Assembly (NCBI GenBank): GCA_963773765.1
Contig: CAVZCC010000010.1
Span: forward strand, 6,233 to 70,232
Origin: CAVZCC01 sp963773765
Lineage (GTDB): Bacteria; Actinomycetota; Acidimicrobiia; Acidimicrobiales; Microtrichaceae
Direction: 5' to 3'
Length of the DNA stretch: 64,000 nt
The translations under genes were made by a program, and so were the position numbers. Below are positions 53,616 to 63,379 of this stretch, piece after piece. Numbering within the stretch: position 1 is the first letter of the stretch; the number at the start of each line of letters is the position of its first letter. Under the pieces are notes generated by a model. The model did not search any database. It was not told the DNA's origin and saw only the letters and a list, made by a program, of their open reading frames with translations.

Positions 53616-53621
53616 ATCGTA
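53616..53621 (-). promoter_or_regulatory. Leaderless -10 element TACGAT for the C69 gene (right)
   Basis: It lies 7 bases before GTG 53608 and is identical in placement to the left arm despite the diverged gene. Confidence 0.5.
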
Positions 53622-53653
53622 CCGACTGCACCGGACGGCGGGTCCGGCGGAGG

Positions 53654-55041
53654 TCAGGCCGCGGGCAGCGCCATGACCGCGGCGTAGCCGCCCAGCACGT
53701 CGGACACGTCGCTGAAGCCGTTGGCCCGCAGCAGGCTGGCCGCCAGCGAGGACCGGTAGCCACCGGCGCAGAACACCACCACGGGGCGCTCCTTGTGCTC
53801 CGACAGCTTGTCCATCTCCTCCCGGAGCCGGGCCACGGGCACGATGTCGGCCCCCTCGACCGAGCCGAGCTGGACCTCGCCGTGGGTCCGGACGTCCACC
53901 ACGGCCAGGTCCGGCACCGCGTCCCGGCGTGCCATGAACTCCGCCGCGGTGAGCCGGGACGCACGGTCGACCACGTCGGGTCGGTCCGCCATGGCGACGT
54001 AGGGGTCGCCCAGGAACCCGGCCACACGGTCGAAGCCGATGCGGGCCAGGCGCACACGGGCCTCCCGTTCGTCACCGGGCTCGGTGACCAGCACGATCGT
54101 GTCCTCGGGCCGGGCCACGGAGCCGGAGAACTCGGCGAACCGGCCGTCCAGTGCCACGTTGACGGACCCCCGCAGGTGGCCGGCGGCGAAGATCGCCCCG
54201 TCCCGGGTGTCGATCACCATCGCGCCCTGCTGCTGGAGGCGCAGCACCTGGTCCAGGTCCAGCGGCGCGGCCGGTGCCTCCTCGTCGAACAGGAGCCGGT
54301 CGGACTTGTTGAGCCCGGCGTCGTAGGAGAAGTAGGCGGGTGCGGCCGGCTGGCCCTCGGTGACCACGTCCAGGAACTGCTCCACGGTCATGTCGGCCAG
54401 GGCGTAGTTGGTGCGGCGCTGCTCACCCAGGGTGGACACGGTCTCGGTGGACAGCTGCTTGCCGCAGGCGGAGCCGGCGCCGTGGGCCGGGAAGACCTTG
54501 GTCTCGTCGGGGAGGGTCAGCAGCTGCTGGTGCAGGGACGTGTAGAGGTGACGGCCCAGTTCCTCGGCGGTGACCCCGACCGAGGCCAGCAGGTCGGGGC
54601 GGCCGACGTCGCCGATGAAGAGGGTGTCGCCGGTGAGGACGCCGTAGGGGACCTCCGGGTCCGTCGCGGTGTCCCACACCACCACGGAGATGGACTCGGG
54701 CGTGTGGCCTGGGGTCGGCGCGGACCTCCAGGACCACGTCGCCCAGCTCGATCCGCTCGCCGTGGGCCAGCTTGCGGTGCCGCGAACTGGGCCTCACCGG
54801 CCGCGCCCACGCCGATCTCGGCGCCGGTGGCGGCGGCCAGCTCCAGGTGGCCGGACAGGAAGTCGGCGTGGAAGTGGGTCTCGATGACGAGCTCGATGGT
54901 GAGCCCGTGCTGCTCCGCGGCAGCCACGTAGTCGCTGACGTCCCGGCGGGGGTCCACCACGACGGCGCGGCCGGTGCGCTCGTCACCGATCAGGTAGGAG
55001 GCCTGTGACAGGCAGTCCAGGTAGTGCTGTTCGAAGATCAT
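53654..55041 (-). pseudogene. Persulfide dioxygenase-rhodanese fusion, right copy, two insertions
   Basis: The same protein as 45,024-46,409, but two extra bases (near 54,714 and 54,778) shift the frame in the MBL domain between AGEAQFA and GHTPES. The rhodanese half is intact with CAGGYRS. Amino acid changes elsewhere are few (for example ADRPD for ADQPD). Confidence 0.88.
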
Positions 55042-55063
55042 GGTGTTGCCTCCGGGATGGGGA

Positions 55064-56011
55064 TCAGATGAGGCCGCTGAGACCGGTGTACCCGGTCCAG
55101 ACGGCGATGACGACGATGAGCGACGTGAGGGCGATGGTCAGGGTGCGGGCGGGGACACGGTCCGCCACCCTGCGGCCGCCGAGCACGCCGACGACCACGG
55201 CCACGGTGAAGGGCGCCACCACCGACCAGTCGATGACGTCCACGCCGCCCCGCATGGTGAGTGCCACGGCGCTGTTCACGGCGATGACCAGGAGCGAGGT
55301 CCCGGTGGCCTCGGCCAGCGGGAACCCGAGCACCAGCATCAGGGCGGGCACGATCACGAAGCCGCCGCCCACCCCGAAGGTGCCGGTCAGGAAGCCGACC
55401 ACGGTCCCGGTGGCCAGCACCTGGGCGACCCGGACCGGGGTCCACGCCGGCAGGGTGAAGCGCTGCGGTGCGGTGCCGGCACCGGTCTCGGTCTCGGTCT
55501 CGGTGGCGGTCCCGGTCTCGGCGGAGGTGGAGACGTAGCGGCGGACGATGGCCCCGTCCCGCCACGTGGCGGCGTCGGCCGGGCGGGCCACCGGGACCGG
55601 ATCGGGCAGGATCCGGGTGGCGGGGACGTCGTCGCCGACGGCGGAGCCGGGACGGCGCAGGTTGGCCACCATGCGGGCCGCCACCACGAGCATGAGCATG
55701 GCGAACCCGAGGAGGAGGACGTCGCCGTCCACCATGTTGTGGACCCGCGTTCCCAGCAGCGCACCACCGATGCCGGCCAGCCCGAAGGCCAGGCCCGCAC
55801 CGAACCGGACCCGCCCGGCCAGGTGGTGGGCCACCATGCCCACCAGGGAGGCGGCGCCCACGACCACGAGGGAGGAGGTGGTGGCCTGCTCGACGGTGAG
55901 CCCGGCCACCCCGATGAGGACCGGCACGGCCAGGATGGAGCCGCCGCCGCCCACGGCGCCCAGGGAGAGCCCGATGAGGAGGGCCAACGCGGCGGCCAGG
56001 GCGATCTGCAT
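55064..56011 (-). CDS. TauE/SafE family exporter, right copy (intact)
   Basis: A full-length copy (315 residues) of the gene at 44,054-45,001, differing in a few residues (for example TVVGFLTG for TAVGFLTG). The same Gly-rich helices and TETETETG loop are present, with the same promoter repeat ahead of it. It would form an operon with the frameshifted dioxygenase copy. Confidence 0.9.
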   Translation of the reverse strand: MQIALAAALALLIGLSLGAVGGGGSILAVPVLIGVAGLTVEQATTSSLVVVGAASLVGMVAHHLAGRVRFGAGLAFGLAGIGGALLGTRVHNMVDGDVLLLGFAMLMLVVAARMVANLRRPGSAVGDDVPATRILPDPVPVARPADAATWRDGAIVRRYVSTSAETGTATETETETGAGTAPQRFTLPAWTPVRVAQVLATGTVVGFLTGTFGVGGGFVIVPALMLVLGFPLAEATGTSLLVIAVNSAVALTMRGGVDVIDWSVVAPFTVAVVVGVLGGRRVADRVPARTLTIALTSLIVVIAVWTGYTGLSGLI

Positions 56012-56136
56012 AGTCCAAATGTACGGACAATTGGCGGAGAATGCAAGCACGGGTGTCCGACGGGCGGCGACGGGTGCCCGAATCCCCGGGTGGGTACAGT
56101 CGCCGGACACCGACCGCCAGGCTCCCAGGGGGACCC

Positions 56137-56643
56137 ATGACCGTCACCGACCCGACCGCCGACCCGACTGCCGACCCGGGCGGCGCCGATGCCGCCGACG
56201 CCACCAGCGTGTGTCGGTCCGAGGACCTGCCGTGGGCCGAGCTGGCTCCCGGCATCGAGATGAAGGTGCTGCGCATCGGTGCCGGCGGGGACCGCTACAC
56301 CCTCATGAACCGGTTCGCCCCGGGCACGGTGCTGCCACGCCACCACCACTTCGGCGAGGTCCACGCCTGGACGATCGCGGGGCAGTGGGGCTACCAGGAG
56401 TACGACTGGACCGCGGGTCCCGGTGACTACATCCACGAGGGTGCCGGGACCGTCCACACGCTGGCCGTGCCCGACACCTCGCCGGAGCCGGCGGTCATCC
56501 AGTTCGTGATCGAGAAGGGGATGGACTTCCTGGACGACGACGGCAACCCGTTCCACACCGAGGACGCCGCCAGCATCACCGAGCTGTACCTGGCGGCCCT
56601 GGACGGGGCGGGCATCGCCCGGCCCGACGGCATCCTGCCCTGA
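56137..56643 (+). CDS. Cupin-domain protein (2,4'-dihydroxyacetophenone dioxygenase-like), right copy (intact)
   Basis: A 168-residue cupin. The metal motif is in TVLPRHHHFGEVHAWT with a second half GDYIHEGAGTVHTLAV, giving the His ligands of a mononuclear metal site. The closest named relatives by motif are the 2,4'-dihydroxyacetophenone dioxygenase/ChrR-like cupins, but the substrate is open. ATG 56137 has a GGGGG ribosome site; the N-terminus carries a short TADPTADPG repeat. It is divergent from the TauE gene. The left copy is frameshifted. Confidence 0.85.
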   Translation: MTVTDPTADPTADPGGADAADATSVCRSEDLPWAELAPGIEMKVLRIGAGGDRYTLMNRFAPGTVLPRHHHFGEVHAWTIAGQWGYQEYDWTAGPGDYIHEGAGTVHTLAVPDTSPEPAVIQFVIEKGMDFLDDDGNPFHTEDAASITELYLAALDGAGIARPDGILP

Positions 56644-56684
56644 GCGCAGCCAGATTCGTCGACGGGTGCCGGTGGAGTGCTCCC

Positions 56685-56808
56685 GTCGGCTTCCGTCGAA
56701 TTGACGGGCGGAGCGGCGCCCTGACGATTCGATGCAAGCCGACGGGGTGAGGTGGCGACGGGCTGCGGTGGAGCGGGGCGGACGGCGGCCGATTCGATGC
56801 AAGCCGAC
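56685..56808. repeat. Three copies of the GTCGGCTTGCAYCGAATCG motif, right copy
   Basis: Copies at 56,685-56,701 (variant), 56,725-56,743 and 56,790-56,808, the mirror of 43,256-43,379. In this arm the outer copy reads ATGCAAGCC where the left has GTGCAAGCC. Confidence 0.65.
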
Positions 56809-56846
56809 GGCGCAGGGTGGTGCCGAGGCCTGGGCGGGTGGGTTTG

Positions 56847-57630
56847 CTAGCCGGAGGTGAGCCGCAGCTCGGAGGCCGAACTGCCGGCCGACCAGTCGGT
56901 CAGGAAGGCGAACCGGTCGCCCCGAACCAGGCTGTGGCGCCATTCGACGGGCGTGCCGCCGGCAGTGCCGAGGCGCTCGATGCAGAACGCGGCCCCGTTC
57001 GCACCCAACCCCAGCAGGCGGCGGTCCGCCGGGCCGGGCACCACCGCCTTGATCCGCTCCCAGCCCGCCTCCGGGCGGCCCGAGCCGTGCCCGGCCAGTT
57101 GCTCGTACAGGCTCGTGCGCGACCAGTCCGTGCCCAGCAGGCGCCGGCCCACCTTGGCCGGTAGCCACACCCGGTCCACGGCCAGCGGTTCACCCGCGGC
57201 CCGGCGCAGGCGGGCGACCAGGACCAGTGGTGCGTCCCGGCGGAGGCCCAGCCTCCCCGCCGCACCGGCGTCGGTGACCACCCCTTCCTCCAGCAGTTCG
57301 CTCTCCTGCTCCACGCCGCCGGCCTCCACCGCCTCGAACAGGCTGTAGAGGGGCCCCAGGGGCTGGTCCACGCGGTCGGACGCCAGCGAGGTCCCCCGGC
57401 CCCGTTCGCGGACCACCAGCCCGTCCTCGGCCAGGTGGCGCACCGCCTCCCGCGCCGTGTGGCGGCTCACGTCGTAGCTGGAGACCAGTTCCTCGTCGGT
57501 CGGGAATCGATCCGCGAACGCGCCGCGCGGCCAGGCGGCGGCGGAGGTCGGCCTCCACCTGGGCCCACAGGGGCAGGGGGTTGGCGCGGTCCACCGCCGT
57601 CGGGGAGGTGGGGTCAGGAGGAGGGTTCAT
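56847..57630 (-). pseudogene. GntR/UTRA regulator, right copy, one insertion
   Basis: Identical in nearly all residues to 42,436-43,218, but an extra C near 57,527 breaks the frame inside the winged helix (after LRRRLAA). From DVSRHTAREAV on, the frame is continuous to the stop. Confidence 0.88.
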
Positions 57631-57642
57631 GGTCGTCGCGGC

Positions 57643-57702
57643 CTGGGTCGATGGCTGGGTCGGTGGCTGGGTCGGTGGCCGGGTCGGTGGCCGGGTCGTT
57701 CG
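57643..57702. repeat. Tandem 12-bp units, right copy (one more unit than left)
   Basis: Four clear units and a degenerate fifth of (CTGGGTCGGTGG), reverse of the left array, between the gntR and permease genes. Confidence 0.75.
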
Positions 57703-57724
57703 TCCGGTGGCAGGGACCAGTGCA

Positions 57725-60289
57725 CTACGTCGCCGCCATGGCGTCGAGCATGTCCAGCTTCACGGCCCGCCGCCCCGGCAGGATCGAGGCCAGGACCCCC
57801 ACCAGCACGCCGGCCAGGGCGATGAGCCCGAGGCGGGCCCAGTTGACCGACAGCGGGATGGCATCACCGCTCAGGCTGCCGATGACCACCCAGCCCAGGA
57901 GCAGGCCCGCCCCCAGTCCGATGATGGTCCCGAGGACGCCGATCAGCACCGCCTCGCCCCGGACCATCCGGGCCACCTGCTGGTTGGTCATCCCGAGCGC
58001 CCGCACCATGCCCAGCTCCCGGCGGCGCTCGAAGATCGAGAGGGTGAGCGTGTTGACGATGCCGACCAGGGCGATGATGACGCTCATGCCGAGCAGGGCG
58101 TTCACGGTGCCGATCAGGAAGTCGAACACCGTCCCCACCAGGTCGCCCAGGAAGTTGCCGGGCGCCACCTGGACCCCGGCGTAGTCCTTCACCAGCGCAT
58201 CCAGGCGCAGGCCCACCGCGTCGGCCTGGCCCGGCTCGGTGCGGACGAACACCTGCGAGATGGGCTGGTCGCCGGCCAGCCGTCGCAGGGTCTCCTCGCT
58301 CACCAGCGTGCCCAGGAACAGCGAGTCGATCTTGGCCTCGAGCGTGGCCACGATCGGCACCTCCGCCGTGGACCCGTCCGCCGCCACCACCTGCTCGCTC
58401 TGGCCGATGCCCGACGGCAGGTCGGCCACGGTCCGGTCGCTCCCTGGGCCGGCACCGCCGCCCCCGCCGTCACCGCCACCCAGGCCGGCGATGTCCACCA
58501 CCGCCGCGCCGTCGCCCGTCCGCACCTCGTCGAGCGACCCCACGGTGACCTTGAGCCCGCTGGTGCGCTGGAGGGCTTCCACGTCGGCCCCGGACAGGAT
58601 CACGATCTGGTTCTCGGTGTCGAGCACCGTGGCGGTCCGCACCGGTGCGGAGGCCGCCACGCCCTCGGTGTCCGCGATCCCCTGGACCAGGGTGGGGTCC
58701 ACCGGCGTGTTGTCGCCCGCCACGATGAAGTCCGACGACGACAGCTTGTTCAGCTCGTCCACCGTCCAGCCCTTGAGGGCGTCGCCCGACACCGTCACGA
58801 GCGTGACCAGGAACAGGCCGATCACCAACGCATTGGCCGTGGTGGCGGTCCGCTTCGGGTTGCGCACGGTGTTGTCCACCGCCAGGCGGGCGGTCAGCCC
58901 CATTCGCCGGGCCACCGGCTCCAGCACCATGGCGAACAGCCGTGCCAGCAGCGGGCCGCCGACCACCAGCCCGACGAACAGCAGCAGGGCGCCCGGTGCC
59001 AGCAGGTACCACTGCGCGCCGCCCAACCGGTTCACCAGGAGGAGCACCAGCGCCACCACCAGGGCGGCCCCGCCGAGCGCGGCCCGCACCTTGGACGTGC
59101 CGGACGTGTCCACCGCGCTGTCCCGCATGGCCTCCACGGGCCGGGTCCTCCCGGCCCGGAAGGCGGGCACGGCCACCGAGACCAGCGTCACCACGGTGCC
59201 CATGCCCATGCACAGCGCGACCGTCCCCAGGCTGAGCGACACACCGGAGCCGGGGAGGGAGATGTCCAGCCAGCCCAACGCGGCCTGGAGCAGCAGGGCC
59301 AGCAGGGCGCCCACCACGATCCCCAGCGCGCTGGCGACGACCCCGATCCCCAGGCCCTCGAACATCAGGGACCGGCGGACCTGCCCCGGGGTGCCGCCCA
59401 CGGCCCGGATCAGGGCCAGCTCCCGGAACCGCTGGGTCACGACCACCGAGAAGGTGTTGAAGATCACGAAGCCGGCCACGAACAGCGCGAGGTAGGCGAA
59501 CCCCTGCAGTGCCGGCCGCAGCAGGTCCACCAGGCCCGCGTTCTGGGAACGTTGGTCGGTCCGGAACTCCTCGCCGGTCACCACCTCCACGCTGCCGGGC
59601 AGCCCGCGGGTCAGGGCGGCGCGCACCGTGGCCTCCGACGCTCCGTCCGACGTGCGCACCAGCACGTCGTCGTAGCCCGCCACGCCGGTGTTGAGGATCT
59701 CGATGGCGGCGTCCGAGGCGAACGACAGCGTGCCGCCGTCGTCGGTGCCGGCCTCGTCGCCGAACTCGGAGATGCCCACCACCGTGGCCTCGATGCGACC
59801 CTTCGGGGTGCCGATCGCGGTGGTGTCGCCCACGGACAGCCCTGCGTCGGAGGCGCTGGCGCGGTCGACGACCACCTGGTCGGTGCCCACGGGCGCGGAC
59901 CCGTCCAGCAGGGTCAGCGGGTTCAGCTCCCGGTCCTGAATCCAGGCCCGGCCCTGGGACCGCGACGTGAGGACCTCCCCGTCGCGGCCCAGCAGGGACG
60001 CAGGCCCCGAGAGCTCACCGGCTGCGGCCGCCACGCCGGCGGTGCCGCTGATGGTGTCGATCAGGGCGGCGGGGACCGCGCCCCCGAAGTCGCCGAGCGA
60101 CGCCCCGGGCCGCACGACCAGGTCCACCGTGGCGTACTGCTGGTCGACGTTGCCCTCCAGGGCGTTCTTCATGGCGTCGGTCAGCATCAGCCCCGCGGCC
60201 AGGAAGGCGATCCCGATGATCACCGCGGTGGCGGTGGCCACCAGCCGGGTGGCGTTGGCCCGGAGGTTCTTGAGTGCGAAGCGGAACAT
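57725..60289 (-). CDS. FtsX-like ABC transporter permease, right copy (intact)
   Basis: 854 residues, full length, with only a handful of substitutions from 39,788-42,352 (for example LSFASDAA for LSFAPDAA, ALEPV for EPAA region). The uninterrupted frame over 2.5 kb shows that sequence quality here is good even though neighbours carry insertions. Confidence 0.92.
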   Translation of the reverse strand: MFRFALKNLRANATRLVATATAVIIGIAFLAAGLMLTDAMKNALEGNVDQQYATVDLVVRPGASLGDFGGAVPAALIDTISGTAGVAAAAGELSGPASLLGRDGEVLTSRSQGRAWIQDRELNPLTLLDGSAPVGTDQVVVDRASASDAGLSVGDTTAIGTPKGRIEATVVGISEFGDEAGTDDGGTLSFASDAAIEILNTGVAGYDDVLVRTSDGASEATVRAALTRGLPGSVEVVTGEEFRTDQRSQNAGLVDLLRPALQGFAYLALFVAGFVIFNTFSVVVTQRFRELALIRAVGGTPGQVRRSLMFEGLGIGVVASALGIVVGALLALLLQAALGWLDISLPGSGVSLSLGTVALCMGMGTVVTLVSVAVPAFRAGRTRPVEAMRDSAVDTSGTSKVRAALGGAALVVALVLLLVNRLGGAQWYLLAPGALLLFVGLVVGGPLLARLFAMVLEPVARRMGLTARLAVDNTVRNPKRTATTANALVIGLFLVTLVTVSGDALKGWTVDELNKLSSSDFIVAGDNTPVDPTLVQGIADTEGVAASAPVRTATVLDTENQIVILSGADVEALQRTSGLKVTVGSLDEVRTGDGAAVVDIAGLGGGDGGGGGAGPGSDRTVADLPSGIGQSEQVVAADGSTAEVPIVATLEAKIDSLFLGTLVSEETLRRLAGDQPISQVFVRTEPGQADAVGLRLDALVKDYAGVQVAPGNFLGDLVGTVFDFLIGTVNALLGMSVIIALVGIVNTLTLSIFERRRELGMVRALGMTNQQVARMVRGEAVLIGVLGTIIGLGAGLLLGWVVIGSLSGDAIPLSVNWARLGLIALAGVLVGVLASILPGRRAVKLDMLDAMAAT

Positions 60290-60327
60290 GGGTCTGGTGC
60301 GTCCGTGTCTCTGGGGCCCGCGGGCGC

Positions 60328-61089
60328 TCAGGCGCCGAGTCGGCCCATGCGCCCGAGGATGGCCTCCCGGGTGGGGGACAGGAGCTCGTCCACGATCCGG
60401 CCGTCGGCCAGGAACAGGACCCTGCTGGCGTACATGGCGGCCACGGGGTCGTGGGTGACCATCACCACGGTCTGGCCGAAGTCGGCCACGGCCCGCTGCA
60501 TGAACGACAGGATCTCGGTGGAGGAGTGGGAGTCCAGGTTGCCGGTGGGCTCGTCGGCGAAGATGATCTCGGGGTCGTTCCACCAGGGCCCGGGCCACAG
60601 CGACGCGTTGCTGCTGGCCGCCGGACAGCTCCGACGGCTTGTGGTGCAACCGGTCGGCCAACCCCACGGTGGTGATGACCTGGTCCATCCAGGCCGGGTC
60701 CGGCTTCCGTCCCGCCAGGTCCAGCGGGAAGGTGATGTTCTCCCTGGCGTCCAGCGTGGGCAGCAGGTTGAACTGCTGGAAGATGAACCCCACCTTGTCC
60801 CGCCGCAGCAGCGTGAGCTGCTTCTCGTTGAGCGAGGTGATGTCCACGTCACCGATCAGCGCCCGGCCCGCGGTGAGCCGGTCCAGGCCCGCCGCGGACT
60901 GCATCAGGGTGGACTTCCCCGAGCCGGACGGGCCCATGATGGCGGTGAGCCGCGCCCGGCTCGAACCCCACGGTGACGCCGTCGAGCGCCCGGACCTCGG
61001 CGTCGCCCGAGCCGTAGACCTTGGAGGCCCCCGAGCACCTGCGCGGCCCAGGTGACGGTGGCGACGGGGGCGGGGGTGGGATCGGTCAC
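60328..61089 (-). pseudogene. ABC transporter ATPase, right copy, three insertions
   Basis: Same ATPase as 38,991-39,749. Extra bases near 60,574, 60,957 and 61,028 break the frame; the total is 762 bases instead of 759. Walker A is readable and the signature is readable in another frame. The Cys after LMQ in the left copy is a Ser here. Confidence 0.85.
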
Positions 61090-61113
61090 GCTGGGGCTCC
61101 GGGGAGATGCAGG

Positions 61114-61150
61114 TGGGGAGTGGGGCAGTGGGGAGTGGGGAGTGGGGAGT
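61114..61150. repeat. Tandem 7-bp repeat (GGGGAGT)n, right copy
   Basis: The mirror of 38,930-38,965, with the same variant unit. Confidence 0.7.
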
Positions 61151-61182
61151 GCCAAACCTACACAGCCGGCCCGGGAACCCGG

Positions 61183-61846
61183 TCAGGTCGGCGGTGCGTC
61201 CCAGGTGATCTCGACGGTGGTGAACCCGGCCGCGCCCAGGAACGTCCGCAGCCACTTCTCGGTGTTGGCCTTGGCCTGCTCGGTCAGGTCCGACTCCCTG
61301 GCCGCGGCTTCCAGCTTGTCCTCCGCCGCGGCGTAGAGCTTGCCGTCGTCGAAGGGGTTGCCGGAGAACACGTCCTCGAACCGGTCGACGAGCCCACGGT
61401 CACGGGAGACGATCCGGGTGGAGGACTCCTCCACCTCCGCATCGCTCAGGGTCGGCTCGGGGAGGTCCAGGCGGATGGTGGAGCGGTCCTCGGACACCGA
61501 GATCGCGGTCCTCGTCCAGTTGCCCGAAGTCCACCGTGGCCCGGACCTGGCCGGTGACCAGCGCCGTCACCCGTTCGCCCTTGATGAAGTCCGGCAGGTA
61601 GTTGGCGTCCTCCTCCAGGTCAACGTCCTGGGTGAAGTTGGCCTCCGCCGCGGTGAACTCCTCCAGCTTCTGGATGCGCTCGAGCAGGGCGGGACCGGAC
61701 CGGTCGACCGTCTCGGACCCGAACGGGTCCAGGGCGGTGATCACGCCGAAGACCAGGAGTCCGAACAGGCTCAGCGCGATCACGACCAGCGAGACGGTGG
61801 TGGCGACGCCGATGCCACCGCGCTTGGGCTTGGCGAGGGTTCCCAT
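61183..61846 (-). pseudogene. DUF4230 protein, right copy, one insertion
   Basis: Same as 38,235-38,897 with an extra base near 61,505 (between LDED and ISVSED). The N-terminal membrane helix and C-terminal half are otherwise identical. Confidence 0.85.
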
Positions 61847-61907
61847 GGCGGTCAACGGTACCGGCGGCGCATTCGGGGCCCGCGGCCCCGTTGCTGAGAG
61901 CCGGCCC

Positions 61908-62292
61908 TCAGCCTGCCGGTCCTCCAGGCGCCGGGCCACCAGGTCCACCAGGGCCGGATCGGCGCCGACGTGCTCCTCCAGCACCACTGTCACGTCCGGG
62001 TGGCGGTCCGGGCCGCGGCGACGATGTCCGGGGCAGGTCGCGCAGCACGTGGTTGCCGACGTGCAGGAAGAACGGCACCAGTCGGACGGTGTGGGCGCCG
62101 CCGGCGACCGCGGCGTCGATGGCATCGGGGATGGACGGCTGGGAGAGCTCCAGGTAGGCGGGGGCGACCGCCGTCCCGGCCCGCGCCGCGACCTGTTCGC
62201 ACCGCACGGTGGGCGGTCGCCGTGGCCGGGTTCCGGCTCCCGTGGGCGATCAGCACGACCACGGTGGAGGCGTCGGTGGGGTCGGACGGCAT
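61908..62292 (-). pseudogene. CbiX chelatase, right copy, several indels
   Basis: The counterpart of 37,787-38,173. AHGSRNPATATAH and PFFLHVGNHVLRDLP can be read, but small indels near 61,930, 62,010, 62,025 and 62,205 break the frame, leaving a length of 385 instead of 387. Confidence 0.8.
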
Positions 62293-62316
62293 GGCGCCAC
62301 GGTCCGGTCCGACGGG

Positions 62317-62959
62317 ATGACCGACAACGCGGCCCCTCCTCCGGGGGCGGACGAGGTGGGGGTCGGGCCCCACCCCGAGCCGTGGCCCGACGACCCCCGG
62401 CTCGACCCCGAACTGCTGGCGGACGGCGACCGTCGCAACGTGGTCGACCGCTACCGCTACTGGCGCGTCGAGGCGATCGTCGCCGACCTCGACGACCGGC
62501 GGCACCCGTTCCACGTCGCCATCGAGAACTGGCGAGCACGACCTGCAACATCGGGACCGTGGTGCGCAACGCCAACGCGTTCCTCGCCGCCGCGGTGCAC
62601 ATCGTGGGCAGCCGGCGCTGGAACCGCCGCGGCGCCATGGTCACCGACCGCTACCAGCACGTGCGGCACCACGCCGACGTCGACGACCTGCCGGCCTGGG
62701 CCGCGCGGGAGGGCCTGCCGGTGATCGGCATCGACAACCTGCCGGGCGCGGTGCCGCTCGAGACCGCCGCTGCCCGGCGCGTGCGTCCTGCTGTTCGGCC
62801 AGGAGGGCCCGGGCCTGTCGGCCGAGGCGGCGGGCGCCTGTGCCGAGGTGCGCGCCATCGCCCAGTACGGCTCGACCCGCTCGATCAACGCCGGCGTGGC
62901 GTCGGGCATCGCCATGCACGCCTGGATCCGGGCCCACGCCGGGCCTCGACACCGCCTGA
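62317..62959 (+). pseudogene. SpoU/TrmH methyltransferase, right copy, diverged and frameshifted
   Basis: The first 50 bases match the left copy, then from about 62,370 to 62,950 the gene becomes a different version: NIGTVVRNANAFLAAAVHIVGSRRW, HHADVDDLPAWAAREGLPVIGIDN and LLFGQEGPGLSAEAAGACAEV. By eye about four in five residues match. Insertions break it near 62,534, 62,780 and 62,948. Flanking sequence on both sides is near identical to the left arm, so the divergence is confined to one gene. Confidence 0.85.
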
Positions 62960-62989
62960 TCGGGACCGCTGATCCGGACCGACTGATAA

Positions 62990-63034
62990 GTACCCCGGGG
63001 GGGTGCTTTACCAGGTACCCCAGAGGGGTATCCT
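62990..63034 (+). promoter_or_regulatory. csoR-copA promoter with CsoR operator-like palindromes (right copy)
   Basis: TACCCC-AGA-GGGGTA at 63,016-63,030 is perfect and overlaps the -10 TATCCT (63,029-63,034), six bases before ATG 63041. The distal palindrome at 62,990-63,006 has one mismatch (GGGGTGC) against the perfect left copy, and the distance between them is one base shorter. Confidence 0.75.
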
Positions 63035-63040
63035 TCGACC

Positions 63041-63379
63041 ATGACCGACAGCGCCCCCGACACGCTCCACGACGCTCCCCGGACCCCGGGCCCCGCCGTC
63101 CACGGCTACGAGCGCGGACAAGGACGCCTCCCTGAAGCGCCTGCGCCGGGTGGAGGGCCAGGTGCGCGGCCTGCAGCGGCTCATCGAGGAGGACACGTAC
63201 TGCATCGACGTCCTCACCCAGATCTCGGCCACCACCCGGGCCCTGCAGGGGGTGGCGCTGGCCTCATGGACGACCACCTCCGCCACTGCGTGGCGCAGGC
63301 CGCCGTGGGGGACCCGGCCGACACGGAGGAGAAGCTGGCCGAGGCCTCGGCCGTCATCAGGCGGTTGGTGACGTCATGA
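63041..63379 (+). pseudogene. csoR: CsoR repressor, right copy, compensating frameshifts
   Basis: Same length as the left copy, but a +1 near 63,110 and a -1 near 63,263 leave residues about 23-74 in a wrong frame. The first Cys ligand and the helix 1 core would be lost; DDHLRHC remains. A functional repressor is not expected from this copy as written. Confidence 0.85.

Noticed and set aside
57725..61255. A single 1,176-residue ABC ATPase-permease fusion on the right arm
   Set aside because: It arises only because frameshifts in the ATPase copy happen to leave an open frame joined to the permease; the middle part is nonsense and the left arm shows two separate genes.
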